Positions 18,064 through 27,427 of a DNA stretch of 64,000 nt are shown here, piece after piece. Made by a program: the position numbers and the translations under genes. The notes under the pieces were generated by a model, which searched no databases, had not been told where the DNA came from, and was given only the letters and a program-made list of their open reading frames with translations. Source of the DNA: Novipirellula caenicola (lineage in GTDB: Bacteria > Planctomycetota > Planctomycetia > Pirellulales > Pirellulaceae); the NCBI RefSeq assembly GCF_039545035.1, contig NZ_BAABRO010000008.1:124001-188000 (forward strand), in the 5' to 3' direction. Every line of letters begins with the position of its first letter. Positions within the stretch are counted from its first letter, which is position 1.

Positions 18064-19599
18064 TCAGTCGATCTTGGGGGCGTCCCAATCAGGAATGCCG
18101 CTTTCTTCTTTTTGCTTATTGAATTGATCGCGGAATGGTTTAGCGACATCCAGCGACGCATCTTCGTTGACCATCAGCGGACGAACTTCGTCCCACCACG
18201 CGTCAAAGGCCGAACGCATTTCGTGGGTCACTTCGGGGTATTTCGCAGCGACGTTGTTCTCTTCGCCTGGATCTTGCTCGATGTTGTAAAGTTCGTCGTT
18301 AACCAGCCGCCACTTCTCGCTTCGCACCGCATAGTTTTTGTACTTCGCGTGATCGGGATTGGGATCCCCTTTGCCGAAATTCCCCGGAGCTCCGGTTTTG
18401 GCCCAGCGGCCGACGTGAAAGAACGTTTTACGGTCAGACCACGAAGCGTTTGGATCTTTGATCAAGGGCACGAGGCTGCGTCCATCCAAATCCAAGCCAG
18501 TTGGCACTGTGGCGCCAGCGATTTCAGCGAGCGTCGGAAACAGGTCGTAGTGGCGCGTCAAGCGATCAATGTCGACACCCGGCTTGGTCAACCCCGGCAA
18601 ACGCATGAACAGCGGTACCCGTGAACCGCCCTGGTGTGGCGATCCTTTTGCCCCTTTCATGCCTGCGTTATAGACCGTTGCTCCTTTGGCACTGCCGTTG
18701 TCGGTCATGAAGATCAGCAGCGTATTATCCGCTAGGTTCCACTCGTCCAACTTCTGCATCAGCAATCCCATGTTCTCGTCGATATTGACGATCATGCCTA
18801 AGAACGCATTGGTGGGCGACGAACACTTGTCTTTGTACAGATCCGAGTAGCGTTTCTCGACGTGGTAAGGACCGTGCGGTGCGTTGGTCGGAATGTAAGC
18901 GAAAAACGGCTGCTTCGGTTTCGTGCCGGTTCCTGCGTCTTCGCCAGCGGTGTTCTTGATCCAACCGAGTGCCTTGCGAAAGAAGACGTCGGTGCAATAA
19001 CCCTTGGTCTGCACAAACCGACCGTTGTGTTTGATGATCGGGTCAAAGTAGCTGGTGCCCGGAGCGTCGCTTTGCGTCCCCGCAAAGTTTTGACCGATGC
19101 CGCCTGCGCCGTGGATAAACGTTTCGTCAAATCCGCGGTTTTCGGGTTGGTAGGGATCATCATCGCCAAGGTGCCACTTGCCAAAGATTCCGGTCGTGTA
19201 ACCGGCCGACTTCAGCACTTGGGCAATCGTGGTGGCGCTGAGAGTCATACGGTCTCGCTCGAGAATCGTATGCGTGATGCCATTTTTAAACGGGGCTCGG
19301 CCGGACATCAGTGCGGCTCGTGTCGGCGCACATGTCGGGCTGGCGTGGAAATCGGTAAACCGCGTGCTTTGAGCATGCAGTTTGTCGAGGTTGGGAGTTT
19401 CCAAAAACGGGTGCCCATGGCATCCCAAGTCGCCATAGCCTTGGTCGTCGGTCATCACCAACACGATGTTCGGTGGACTAGGCTCGGAACCGGACTGCTC
19501 GCCTTGTGCGGCAGCCCCCTGCGGTCCCATCGCGAACCCAATCAGTAAAGCCGCAATCAAGCGATGTCGTGTAAATTTGGTGCGTGCAACAGCTGTCAT
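18064..19599 (-). CDS. Secreted type I sulfatase, C-A-P-T-R
   Basis: 511 residues, signal peptide about 1-32. Sulfatase fold: metal-binding D51/D52 in MTDDQGYGDLGC, formylglycine site C90-A-P-T-R94, GKWHLGDDDP, and MTDNGSAKG for the second metal cluster. It should need post-translational conversion of C90 to formylglycine. The full C-terminal subdomain is present (SEKWRLVNDELYNIEQDPGE). It removes sulfate esters from an extracellular glycan; the exact position and sugar are unknown. First of three adjacent sulfatases; 72 bases separate it from the next. Confidence 0.94.
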   Translation of the reverse strand: MTAVARTKFTRHRLIAALLIGFAMGPQGAAAQGEQSGSEPSPPNIVLVMTDDQGYGDLGCHGHPFLETPNLDKLHAQSTRFTDFHASPTCAPTRAALMSGRAPFKNGITHTILERDRMTLSATTIAQVLKSAGYTTGIFGKWHLGDDDPYQPENRGFDETFIHGAGGIGQNFAGTQSDAPGTSYFDPIIKHNGRFVQTKGYCTDVFFRKALGWIKNTAGEDAGTGTKPKQPFFAYIPTNAPHGPYHVEKRYSDLYKDKCSSPTNAFLGMIVNIDENMGLLMQKLDEWNLADNTLLIFMTDNGSAKGATVYNAGMKGAKGSPHQGGSRVPLFMRLPGLTKPGVDIDRLTRHYDLFPTLAEIAGATVPTGLDLDGRSLVPLIKDPNASWSDRKTFFHVGRWAKTGAPGNFGKGDPNPDHAKYKNYAVRSEKWRLVNDELYNIEQDPGEENNVAAKYPEVTHEMRSAFDAWWDEVRPLMVNEDASLDVAKPFRDQFNKQKEESGIPDWDAPKID

Positions 19600-19671
19600 C
19601 GTGAATACTACTTTCTATTCTTTTGCGTCGATCTGGCGACGCAGGGGATCGTTAAATGCAAACTCGATTGA

Positions 19672-21159
19672 CTAGTTTTCCGGTGTCCAAGGACGCTGGC
19701 CGTTCTTTTCCTGCAGGAATTTGGCGTCAACGGTTTGATACCAACGGTGCAATCGACTTCGCATTTGGTCCACTCGCTCAGGCATCGATGACGCGAGGTC
19801 GTTTGTTTCGCCAATGTCCGTCGCCAGGTTGTAGAGGTGGACGCGGCCGTCCTCGTAACGCTCGATCAATTTGAAATCGCCTTCGCGAATCGCACCGCCG
19901 GGAATGCCGCCTTGGTTGCTGTAGTGCGGGTAATGCCAATACAGCGTTTCGCGGTCAAGCGAGTTGCCCCGGAGCGCCGGGCGGATGTCGATTCCATCGA
20001 TTTCGTGCTGAACGTTGACTCCGGCCGAAGCGGCAAGCGTCGGGAACAAGTCGATCGAGCAGATCGGTTCGGCTGATTCCGAGCCGGCCTTTGTGATTCC
20101 TGGGAACCGGACGATCCACGGCACCCGGATGCCACCTTCGTAAACCCATCCCTTGCCGCCACGAAGGGGCAAGTTGCTGGTCGGCGAGCCTTCGGATGTA
20201 GACAACCCGCCATTGTCCGATGTGAAAATCACCACGGTGTTGTCCGCGACTCCCGAGTCTTCCAACTGCTGCAACACTTTCCCAACGGCTTGGTCCATGG
20301 CTTCGACCATCGCGGCGTAGACCGCATGTTTTTGCAGGGTTCGTACCTTGCGTGGCTTGTTGCCAAACACCTGTTCTTCGTCACCAAACTCTTGGCCGCT
20401 GATTGCGGACGCTTTCTTCTTGTATTTCTCAACCAAATCGGGTCGCCCCATCAGCGGCGTATGGACCGAATAGAATGACAAGTACGCGAGGAACGGCTTG
20501 TCTTGATTGGCTTTTATGAACGAAGCCGTGTCGCGGGCCAAACGATCGGGCAAGTGATCGCCAGCAGGACTTTCTTCCTTCATTTGTGGGTTTTCAAACG
20601 GCGCGAAGTATCGCTTTCCTGAATAAGGCCCGCCGCGGCTGTACCCTCCGATGTTGACATCGAAACCACGGTTCTGAGGATAGTATTCCTCGCTCTCACC
20701 CAAGTGCCACTTGCCGGCGAAGAAGGTTGCATATCCTTGCCCCTTGAGTGCTTGGGCAATCGTGATTTCGTCCAGCGGCATGTTGTCGTTCAGCGGCGCC
20801 GGATTGAATTTACCGCCTCGTTTGCCTGAGAAAAAATTGGTCGCGTCGACGCGTGTCGGATACTTGCCCGTCATCAAACTGTAGCGGGTTGGTGAACAAA
20901 CCGGATTGGCTGCGTAGCCGTCGGTAAATCGCATTCCCGATTCCGCCAATCGATTGATGTGCGGCGTTTCATAGAAACAGTCGGGGTTGTTCGCCCCCAC
21001 ATCCATGTAACCAAGATCGTCTACCAAAAAGACAACAAAGTTTGGTGTTCGCTGCGAGTCCGTCTCGGCCCCACGGACGGTTGGCACGCCCACGAGACTC
21101 ATAAGCGTCGGTACGCAAAGTAGCCATACCAAACGTAAACTCATATCTATATTTTTCAT
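19672..21159 (-). CDS. Secreted type I sulfatase, C-S-P-T-R
   Basis: 495 residues, signal peptide about 1-31. Metal ligands D47/D48 in LVDDLGYMDVG, formylglycine site C88-S-P-T-R92, substrate-pocket GKWHLGESEEYYPQNRG and TSDNGGLSTSEGSPTSN. The end is the usual C-terminal subdomain (GDFKLIERYEDGRVHLYNLATDIGE). The NxG-rich pocket resembles sulfatases acting on uronate or N-acetylhexosamine sulfates, but this does not prove substrate. Its own start is followed upstream by a 303-base gap that separates it from the EF-hand sulfatase. Confidence 0.94.
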   Translation of the reverse strand: MKNIDMSLRLVWLLCVPTLMSLVGVPTVRGAETDSQRTPNFVVFLVDDLGYMDVGANNPDCFYETPHINRLAESGMRFTDGYAANPVCSPTRYSLMTGKYPTRVDATNFFSGKRGGKFNPAPLNDNMPLDEITIAQALKGQGYATFFAGKWHLGESEEYYPQNRGFDVNIGGYSRGGPYSGKRYFAPFENPQMKEESPAGDHLPDRLARDTASFIKANQDKPFLAYLSFYSVHTPLMGRPDLVEKYKKKASAISGQEFGDEEQVFGNKPRKVRTLQKHAVYAAMVEAMDQAVGKVLQQLEDSGVADNTVVIFTSDNGGLSTSEGSPTSNLPLRGGKGWVYEGGIRVPWIVRFPGITKAGSESAEPICSIDLFPTLAASAGVNVQHEIDGIDIRPALRGNSLDRETLYWHYPHYSNQGGIPGGAIREGDFKLIERYEDGRVHLYNLATDIGETNDLASSMPERVDQMRSRLHRWYQTVDAKFLQEKNGQRPWTPEN

Positions 21160-21298
21160 GTTCTACTCGTATTTCGCGTCGAGGTGCATTTTGCGTCGGA
21201 AGGCTATGCCGCAAATTCTAACCGATGCAGAACCATGATAGTTCCATCAATCGTCAGCGAGGTGGGCGTTTAGGGCGGGGAAGCCGGGCGTTCGGCGA

Positions 21299-21326
21299 CG
21301 AAGGGGGATGCAAATGGTCCCCTTCG
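21299..21326 (-). other. Hairpin in the 303-base gap after the EF-hand sulfatase
   Basis: CGAAGGGG and CCCCTTCG form a perfect 8-bp stem with a 12-base loop. It lies in the gap 21160-21462, about 135 bases past the stop of the minus-strand sulfatase. No T-run follows, so termination is doubtful; it may be an RNA stability element. The rest of the gap shows no gene. Confidence 0.35.
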
Positions 21327-21462
21327 GTTTGCGTCCAAAACGATTTTATCTCGACCCATCATGGTTGCGCTCGCACCTCGATCGATTGTGAAATGCGACA
21401 TCTCGTTAATCATTTGCGACGCTCCGCTGAGTGTTTTTTTCGGTAAGCCCGGTTCACGCCAG

Positions 21463-23619
21463 TTACCGATTGATCTCATCCGCCGTGATAAAACCATTTT
21501 TGTCTCGATCCATCCTGTCGAATTGACGCTTGAAAATGGAGGCAAACTCGGCGCGAGTCAACCGTTGGTCTTCGTCGGTATCAGCAATCGTGAACGAAGG
21601 GTGGGCGTGTTCGCTGGGCGTTAAGACGCCGTCTTGGTTCTTGTCTTTGCGGTCAAAGCCGCCAACAAAATGATTGATGTACTCCTGTTGCGAGACTCGG
21701 CCATCGTTGTCTGCGTCCTTTTCTGCGATTGACGCCGAAGACTGCGAGCCTGCTTTGGGTTTGCCGGTCACCGAGAGTGCTTGCGACGAATACGATTGAT
21801 TGGTTTTCTTGATATCGGGATAGCTGCGAAGGAAATTGTTTTCGTCAATTAGGTTGATGACGTAATGCGTGGTCGCTGGGGGCAGTTTGACGGAGACAAG
21901 GTTTTTATCCTGCAGGATGGTTGCCGGTTTGCGGAACCACTCTTCGTCACGGTCGCCGCCATTGAGCGTATAGATCAAATCTGCTCGCGCGAGCTTTGCT
22001 CCGTTTTCTTGATACCAAAATGCAACTTCATTTCCTTGACTTTGGTGAGACAGAACCGTGCAGGCGTTCTGTTTCCCGGGTAGATCCCCTTGATAGTCAG
22101 GATTGTAGCTGGGATAGCTTGCGTTCATCTCGGTCAGTATCTCGGTCAGCTTTTGATTCATCGCCTCCGCTTTTTCCGGCATGGCTGCGGCAAGGTTTTT
22201 CGCTTCTTCGATATCGACTCGCTGTTGTTGGTTTCCGTTGGTTTGATAGAGCTGGAATAGTTCCAATTCGTCAGTTCCGTCGTTGTTGACATGATCGTAG
22301 TTGCGGATCAGTTTGTAGTCGCCGATTCGAATTGTGCTTTCCAACGCAACGCCATGAGGAAAGTGCCACATCATTGTATCACGAGTCGTGCCATCGGCAT
22401 GCTTTACCAGTGCCGGATTGGTCGGATCATTTAACAGCAGTTGCGAAAGATCGCATCCGTCGAGATGTTTGTCTGACGGTTTGCTGGATCCCGTTAATGC
22501 AAGAATGGTCGGGTAGAAATCGAGCCCGTTGACCATCACGTCGGATTGAACGCCGGGCTGGATACCAGGCCCGACAATGAACAATGGCACACGAGTTCCG
22601 CCTTCCTTGGCCGAGATTTTACCGCGGTCCAGCGGATTGTTGTCGGTGTAGCGTTCCTTCGGACCGCCTTCCATCCCACCATTGTCGGATGTAAAGATGA
22701 CGTAAGTGTTTTCGCTTAACTTGTGTCCAGGCCAACGAGGGTCGTCGGTTTCATCCAAGTAGTCAAAGAGTTGGCCAGAGTAATAATCCAACATCTCAAC
22801 CATCGCACAGTAGTACGGATTGAGCTGCCCGGCGGTTTCGCGAGTGACGGTGTGGCGAGGGTCAACGCCCAGTTTGTCGACGTATTTGTCAAGCAACGCT
22901 TTGCATCGCGTCTGGATTGGCGAATGCACTAACCAAGTCGCGTAGTAAAGAAAGAACGGCTTGTCCTTGTTTTCACGTAAAAACGTCAGTGCATCTTGAT
23001 TCGTCTGATCCAGCGGGTATCCGTTTTCATCCAGACGAAAGGGATCATCCACTGCATCGGTGGCAAAGCCTGACAAGCGATCCTTCATACCCGTTTGCAC
23101 CCCTCGATCGGAGCGAGAGTAATCGAATCCGACGTCGGTGGGTTGTGGGAACGCATGATGATCGATCGCGATATGCCATTTCCCCGAATGGCCGGTGACA
23201 TAGCCATTTTGTTTTAATGCTAGCGCCAATGTGAATTCGTCCTCCGGCATGCGACCGCTGTACCACGGATCCATTATTCGCGACCCCTTTTGGTTGTGCG
23301 GGGTTGGCGGTGCACCGCCGACGACATGCGTTTTCTGAGCACGCGCCGGATGATTTCCGCTCATGATGGCGCAGCGGCTTGGCGCGCAGGTGGGCGCCGG
23401 TGAATAGGCTTGCCAGAACATCACGCCCTTTTTCGCGAACGCATCAAGGTTCGGCGTTTCCATCGGCGAGGGCTCGTCAATGTCGTAACACTTCAAATCT
23501 TGCCAGCCTAAATCGTCCGTGAACATCAAAATGACGTTCGGCTTCGGTTGCTCTGCATCGACGGATACTCCCAGGAACGCAAACGAGACAAGCAGTACTA
23601 AAACGATGCGATAGTTCAT
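21463..23619 (-). CDS. Secreted sulfatase with C-terminal EF-hand calcium domain
   Basis: 718 residues, about 200 longer than its neighbours. Signal peptide 1-22, then D35/D36 in FTDDLGWQDL, formylglycine site C78-A-P-S-R82, SGKWHIAIDHH and TSDNGGMEGG. The sulfatase core ends near 540, a linker domain of about 90 residues follows, and the last 88 residues contain EF-hand loops: DADNDGRVSQQE, DKNQDGVLTPSE, DTDEDQRLTRAE and DRDKNGFITADE. Each loop has the D-x-D/N-x-D-G-type spacing that binds calcium. In seawater these would be occupied, giving a rigid tail that may anchor the enzyme or join a partner. Sulfate-ester hydrolysis is secure; target unknown. Confidence 0.94.
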   Translation of the reverse strand: MNYRIVLVLLVSFAFLGVSVDAEQPKPNVILMFTDDLGWQDLKCYDIDEPSPMETPNLDAFAKKGVMFWQAYSPAPTCAPSRCAIMSGNHPARAQKTHVVGGAPPTPHNQKGSRIMDPWYSGRMPEDEFTLALALKQNGYVTGHSGKWHIAIDHHAFPQPTDVGFDYSRSDRGVQTGMKDRLSGFATDAVDDPFRLDENGYPLDQTNQDALTFLRENKDKPFFLYYATWLVHSPIQTRCKALLDKYVDKLGVDPRHTVTRETAGQLNPYYCAMVEMLDYYSGQLFDYLDETDDPRWPGHKLSENTYVIFTSDNGGMEGGPKERYTDNNPLDRGKISAKEGGTRVPLFIVGPGIQPGVQSDVMVNGLDFYPTILALTGSSKPSDKHLDGCDLSQLLLNDPTNPALVKHADGTTRDTMMWHFPHGVALESTIRIGDYKLIRNYDHVNNDGTDELELFQLYQTNGNQQQRVDIEEAKNLAAAMPEKAEAMNQKLTEILTEMNASYPSYNPDYQGDLPGKQNACTVLSHQSQGNEVAFWYQENGAKLARADLIYTLNGGDRDEEWFRKPATILQDKNLVSVKLPPATTHYVINLIDENNFLRSYPDIKKTNQSYSSQALSVTGKPKAGSQSSASIAEKDADNDGRVSQQEYINHFVGGFDRKDKNQDGVLTPSEHAHPSFTIADTDEDQRLTRAEFASIFKRQFDRMDRDKNGFITADEINR

Positions 23620-23826
23620 GTTTCGATGAAGGTTTTGGGAAGAGGTGGGGCATGGTCGCGGTTACGCTAGTGCGTCAGGTGAATCACATAAGATTTGGGT
23701 GCAACGCCCTTGCATCGCTAATCAAACGATGGCCGGACGTTTTTGTCATTGACAGACTCATTTTGCGTTTCGTTGGGATCGGGCGATCAGCCTTCGATTT
23801 CAATCCGGCATTGTCACACCAAGCTG

Positions 23827-25464
23827 CTAGCGATTCGAAGTTTTCACCCATAGATCGAGGTGATGCGTGTCGGCGTTGGGGAACTCGCTTGAATCGAGCA
23901 ACGTGGATAGCTTTTGCCAAGTTCCTGTCGTCGGTTTGTCAACGTACGCATATCCGACCAACGACAACCATTCACTGTTGTTCTTGTCCATCGAATATCC
24001 CGTCGTGTCACGATAGTAATCGTGATGCGGGTGATTTGCCGGCAATGTGAAATCGAGTTTCTCTTTGTCGACAAAGTAATAAGGGTCAGTGGTGATGATT
24101 TCTTGATTCGTTTTTGTATTACGAATACGCATCAGCGGCATCGTCCCGCTCACCGGTTGCGTCAAGACTTGGAATGCCTTTTTGCCGTCTGAGTTTTCAA
24201 CGGTTGTCATCGGCGAGTCGGCTGGATCGAACGTCAAGAGTCCATAGTCGACGTCATCAACCAATCTCGTTGCCTGTTCGATGACTTTGGCCCGTTTTCC
24301 AACGACCAGATAACTGCGAAACCAAATCGTGCTGCCAGGAACGATTTGGATCTTGGGGATGATTTCGCATACATCGTAGTTGCGGAAACTGTTCTCGGGA
24401 CGTGTGGCCCAGTCTTTCCATACGTTTTTGTACAGGGGTTCGCTAGCACGCCAATCTCGATACAGCGAATGTTTGAACTGGCAATACGGTTGCCCGGCAG
24501 CCTTGCGTGCCAATTCGGCTTCGAGATGCTTGTCGCGTCCGTAAACCAACGCCAAGCTGGGACTATCGTCATCATCGGAGGCACACGAGATGTTCCAGCC
24601 GCCGGTGTCGCGGACATCGACAGTCCCGTGCTCGCTCAAGAAACCCTCACGCTGCAGCAATTTGCCTTCCGGAGAACTGACGTAACGCAGCGGCAGGCTG
24701 CTGATGCGGGTGCCGCCCCAAGGAGCGTTCAGATGATCAAATACGATGTCATCGCGAGTGCTGAAGTTGTGAACGACCCACGTCAATTCGATCACGCCGT
24801 TGCCGACGTCGCGAATTTGGGTGTAGTACAGCAGTGGTGAACGATGAACCGTTTTGATCTGTGGAACGAGGCCCCAATTGAGCATTCGGATCGTGCGGTT
24901 TTGAGCGTCCATTTCGGATGCCAGCAGCGGACAGTACAGCGATTTCACCGCGGAATCACCAGGGATGTACGCGCCCGAGTTATGAATGAAAAACGATGTT
25001 GCGTACGGCGATTGTCGAATGCGTTCGAGCGTTTCGCTTGGGACACCGCGAGCGGTTCTGCCATCGATGCCGTTGTATTTGGTGCACACGGCAACGAATT
25101 GCCAGACCTCGTCGTTCCACGGCGAGACTTTACCGCCCGCAGCACGCCAAGACGGTGGCACGCTTTCACCGAACGGCCCTCGCAGGGAATAGATTTGTCC
25201 GCCTTGGCCAACACGCAACTTGAACGAGTTGTCTTCGTCTTGCCGGTGCACCATTTCCGCAAGGAATACCGGTCGCTCATCGAGTCGTTCATCCCACAAA
25301 CTTTCGCTCGGGGTGAATTTCGAGGTGAACGTTGTGTCGCCACGTTGGCCATCGGCGAGTTGGACCGTGGGGTTGGGAAAGACATCCAAGAATGACTGCG
25401 CCGACGCAAATGGATGAATCAGCAGAGTCAGAAAGGGGACGGTCCAGCGCAGTTGCGTTGTCAT
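23827..25464 (-). CDS. Exported protein of unknown function
   Basis: 545 residues from ATG at 25464, which opens a signal peptide (MTTQLRWTVPFLTLLIHPFASAQS). The frame stays open to 25623 but would overlap the neighbouring sulfatase. No family recognised. It has beta-rich segments such as GGQIYSLRGPFGESVPPSWR, NGVIELTWVVHNFSTRDD, WFRSYLVVGKRAKVIEQ and GTMPLMRIRN. Many aromatic and acidic residues and little helix suggest a large beta-sandwich or super-sandwich fold of the sort seen in polysaccharide lyases and glycan-binding proteins. Sitting between two sulfatases in the island, it may be a new carbohydrate-active enzyme; that is inference only. Confidence 0.75.
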   Translation of the reverse strand: MTTQLRWTVPFLTLLIHPFASAQSFLDVFPNPTVQLADGQRGDTTFTSKFTPSESLWDERLDERPVFLAEMVHRQDEDNSFKLRVGQGGQIYSLRGPFGESVPPSWRAAGGKVSPWNDEVWQFVAVCTKYNGIDGRTARGVPSETLERIRQSPYATSFFIHNSGAYIPGDSAVKSLYCPLLASEMDAQNRTIRMLNWGLVPQIKTVHRSPLLYYTQIRDVGNGVIELTWVVHNFSTRDDIVFDHLNAPWGGTRISSLPLRYVSSPEGKLLQREGFLSEHGTVDVRDTGGWNISCASDDDDSPSLALVYGRDKHLEAELARKAAGQPYCQFKHSLYRDWRASEPLYKNVWKDWATRPENSFRNYDVCEIIPKIQIVPGSTIWFRSYLVVGKRAKVIEQATRLVDDVDYGLLTFDPADSPMTTVENSDGKKAFQVLTQPVSGTMPLMRIRNTKTNQEIITTDPYYFVDKEKLDFTLPANHPHHDYYRDTTGYSMDKNNSEWLSLVGYAYVDKPTTGTWQKLSTLLDSSEFPNADTHHLDLWVKTSNR

Positions 25465-25546
25465 TGGGAAGGAATCTCGGCGGGAAGGTCTGCGGAACAA
25501 TACGAAGGTGGGATGGTGAGGCGGGCAAGCTCGGCTGTGAGCCGGG

Positions 25547-26971
25547 TTAGCGACGTAGCGATGAGAAGTTCTTAGCGTTTGGTTTGGCGGGCAGACTCGT
25601 TTTCCACTTCTCGATCTTGTCAACCAATTCCGACGCCACTTCCGGGTGACGGTCTTTCAAGTCCGTTTTCTCGTAAGCATCTTCGACGATGTCATAGAGT
25701 TCGACGTAGGAAGCGTCTTCGTTGGCGAGCAACTTCCAATTTTGATCGACGATGCAGTACGACACCCAGTGATAGCTGTTCTCGCTTTTCGGTTTGCCAT
25801 GCCCATTCATCTTCCAAAACAGCGGCTTGCTGCGACCATCGCTTGATTGGCCTTGTAGCTGACTCAACTGGCTCATCCCATCAGGGGTGTACGACGGAGG
25901 CAATTCGGCACCAGCCAATTCGCAAAACGTCGGCAGCAAATCGACGGCGGAAATCATCAGCCGATCGTCCACTTTGCCAGCGGCAATCTTGCCCGGCCAT
26001 CGTGCGATAAACGGAACGTTGATGCCGCCTTCGAACAGGGATGCTTTATAGCCTTTGCGGCCTGCGGTGATGCCTTTGGATGCGGCAATCCCAAACCCGG
26101 CGCCAGTCGCCGTGTCGTAGGTTAGATCGAGTGTCGCATCTGGTCTCCCCCGAGCAGGACCATTGTCCGAGCTGAAGATCACCAAGGTGTTGTCGCTTAA
26201 ACCGAGCCGGTCAAGTGTATCAAGGACCTCGCCAATTCGATCGTCAGCGTGGGCCAGCACGGATGCATAAATCTCATCCGTTTCCTCGAGTCCGCTATCG
26301 CGAAATCGCCAGCGATATTTGGGTACCACGTGGAACGGCGTGTGGGGTTCATGCACCCACAAATTGATGAAGAACGGCTTGCCAGCTTGATTGCTGTTTT
26401 CAATGAATTCAATCGCGTTGTCAGCGTCCTCGTGCACGGGCATTTGTTCGCCCGAACAATTGAACGCGCCGTAGGTGTCGTATCCATATTCACCCGGCGA
26501 CGGCGAATCGGGGATCATGTCGTTGGACAAGTGCCATTTGCCGAAGTGGGCCGTCGCATATCCAGCCGACTTCAGCAGTCGTGGCATCGTGACTGCGTTG
26601 ACATCCAACCAATCCGGCATATTGCGTTTGGCATTGCTGGGCACCCAGGCAAAGTGTCCGTCGATGTTGTAGCGGGCCGGAAAGTGCCCCGTCATGACCG
26701 CGGTGCGACTCGGGGAACAAACGCCGCTGGCGACCGTAAAGCGATGGAAATCCGTACCTTCGCGAGCCAGCCGATCGATGTTGGGGGTTTTTACATACGG
26801 ATGACCGTGGCATCCAAGATCGCCCCATCCCCAATCGTCGGCAAAGATAAACAGGATGTTCGGTTTGCTCGCAGGTTCATTCGCCGAAGCTCGGTCGACG
26901 ACGCCTGATACAAACATTGACACTAGAAGCATTAACACAGCTGGATGGATCATCGTCGATCGGCTGATCAT
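25547..26971 (-). CDS. Secreted type I sulfatase, C-S-P-S-R
   Basis: 474 residues from ATG at 26971; M7 (26953) is also possible, and the longer open frame to 27109 is unlikely to be translated. Signal peptide to about residue 30. Metal-binding DD in FADDWGWGDLGCHGHP, formylglycine site C85-S-P-S-R89, FGKWHLSND, SSDNGPARG. The heptad HPYVKTPN and the late DQNWKLLANEDAS are standard for the family. It resembles the arylsulfatase A-like branch. It follows the first DUF1559/lipoprotein pair in transcription order and precedes the unknown exported protein. Confidence 0.93.
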   Translation of the reverse strand: MISRSTMIHPAVLMLLVSMFVSGVVDRASANEPASKPNILFIFADDWGWGDLGCHGHPYVKTPNIDRLAREGTDFHRFTVASGVCSPSRTAVMTGHFPARYNIDGHFAWVPSNAKRNMPDWLDVNAVTMPRLLKSAGYATAHFGKWHLSNDMIPDSPSPGEYGYDTYGAFNCSGEQMPVHEDADNAIEFIENSNQAGKPFFINLWVHEPHTPFHVVPKYRWRFRDSGLEETDEIYASVLAHADDRIGEVLDTLDRLGLSDNTLVIFSSDNGPARGRPDATLDLTYDTATGAGFGIAASKGITAGRKGYKASLFEGGINVPFIARWPGKIAAGKVDDRLMISAVDLLPTFCELAGAELPPSYTPDGMSQLSQLQGQSSDGRSKPLFWKMNGHGKPKSENSYHWVSYCIVDQNWKLLANEDASYVELYDIVEDAYEKTDLKDRHPEVASELVDKIEKWKTSLPAKPNAKNFSSLRR

Positions 26972-27134
26972 GGAGGGATTTGCCTGTTTGGGGTGGCGCG
27001 TGTTGTGGTACTCGTTTTGATCTTGCTTCGTCTCGGATCTAAATGAAAAACCGAAGACACATCGGCAAATAACAGATTTGCAGCGAGTGCCTTCGGCGTT
27101 TTCAATCATCCACAGTGGATGCAGTCGTTAAGGA

Positions 27135-27308
27135 TTATTTCATCGACTGTTCGGTTTCTTCCATCAGCTTCTTCTCGTTCGCCTTGTATTCCTCGATGGC
27201 CGAGGGTGGCAAACCTTCGGTCACGGAGGTGGGTTTAGGATCACTGCAACCCGACATCAGGGGAAGAAAACTGGATAGCAATAAAGGAATCAATGCAAAT
27301 CGTTTCAC
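27135..27308 (-). CDS. Small DUF1559-partner lipoprotein, GTG start
   Basis: 57 residues, GTG at 27308 to TAA at 27135. The protein begins VKRFALIPLL and has a lipobox LMSGC at 17-21, so it should be exported and lipid-modified. The mature part, CSDPKPTSVTEGLPP onward, aligns with two other small lipoproteins here (31928-32122 and 53728-53937) in the pattern GC-[SG]-[DE]-x4-[ST]-V-x2-G-x5-I. The rest is a charged helix. It lies 119 bases downstream of a DUF1559 gene, as the others do. Function unknown. It is easily missed because it is short and starts with GTG. Confidence 0.75.
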   Translation of the reverse strand: MKRFALIPLLLSSFLPLMSGCSDPKPTSVTEGLPPSAIEEYKANEKKLMEETEQSMK

Positions 27309-27427
27309 TGGAACACCGTTTGGTTAATGAGGACGTTGGTTGATGGGGAAGAAAGAAAGCGTCCGCCGGAAAAGTGCGCCGACGGACGTCTTCGCTACAA
27401 CGGATCAAAAGCAAACTATTTTGCGAG

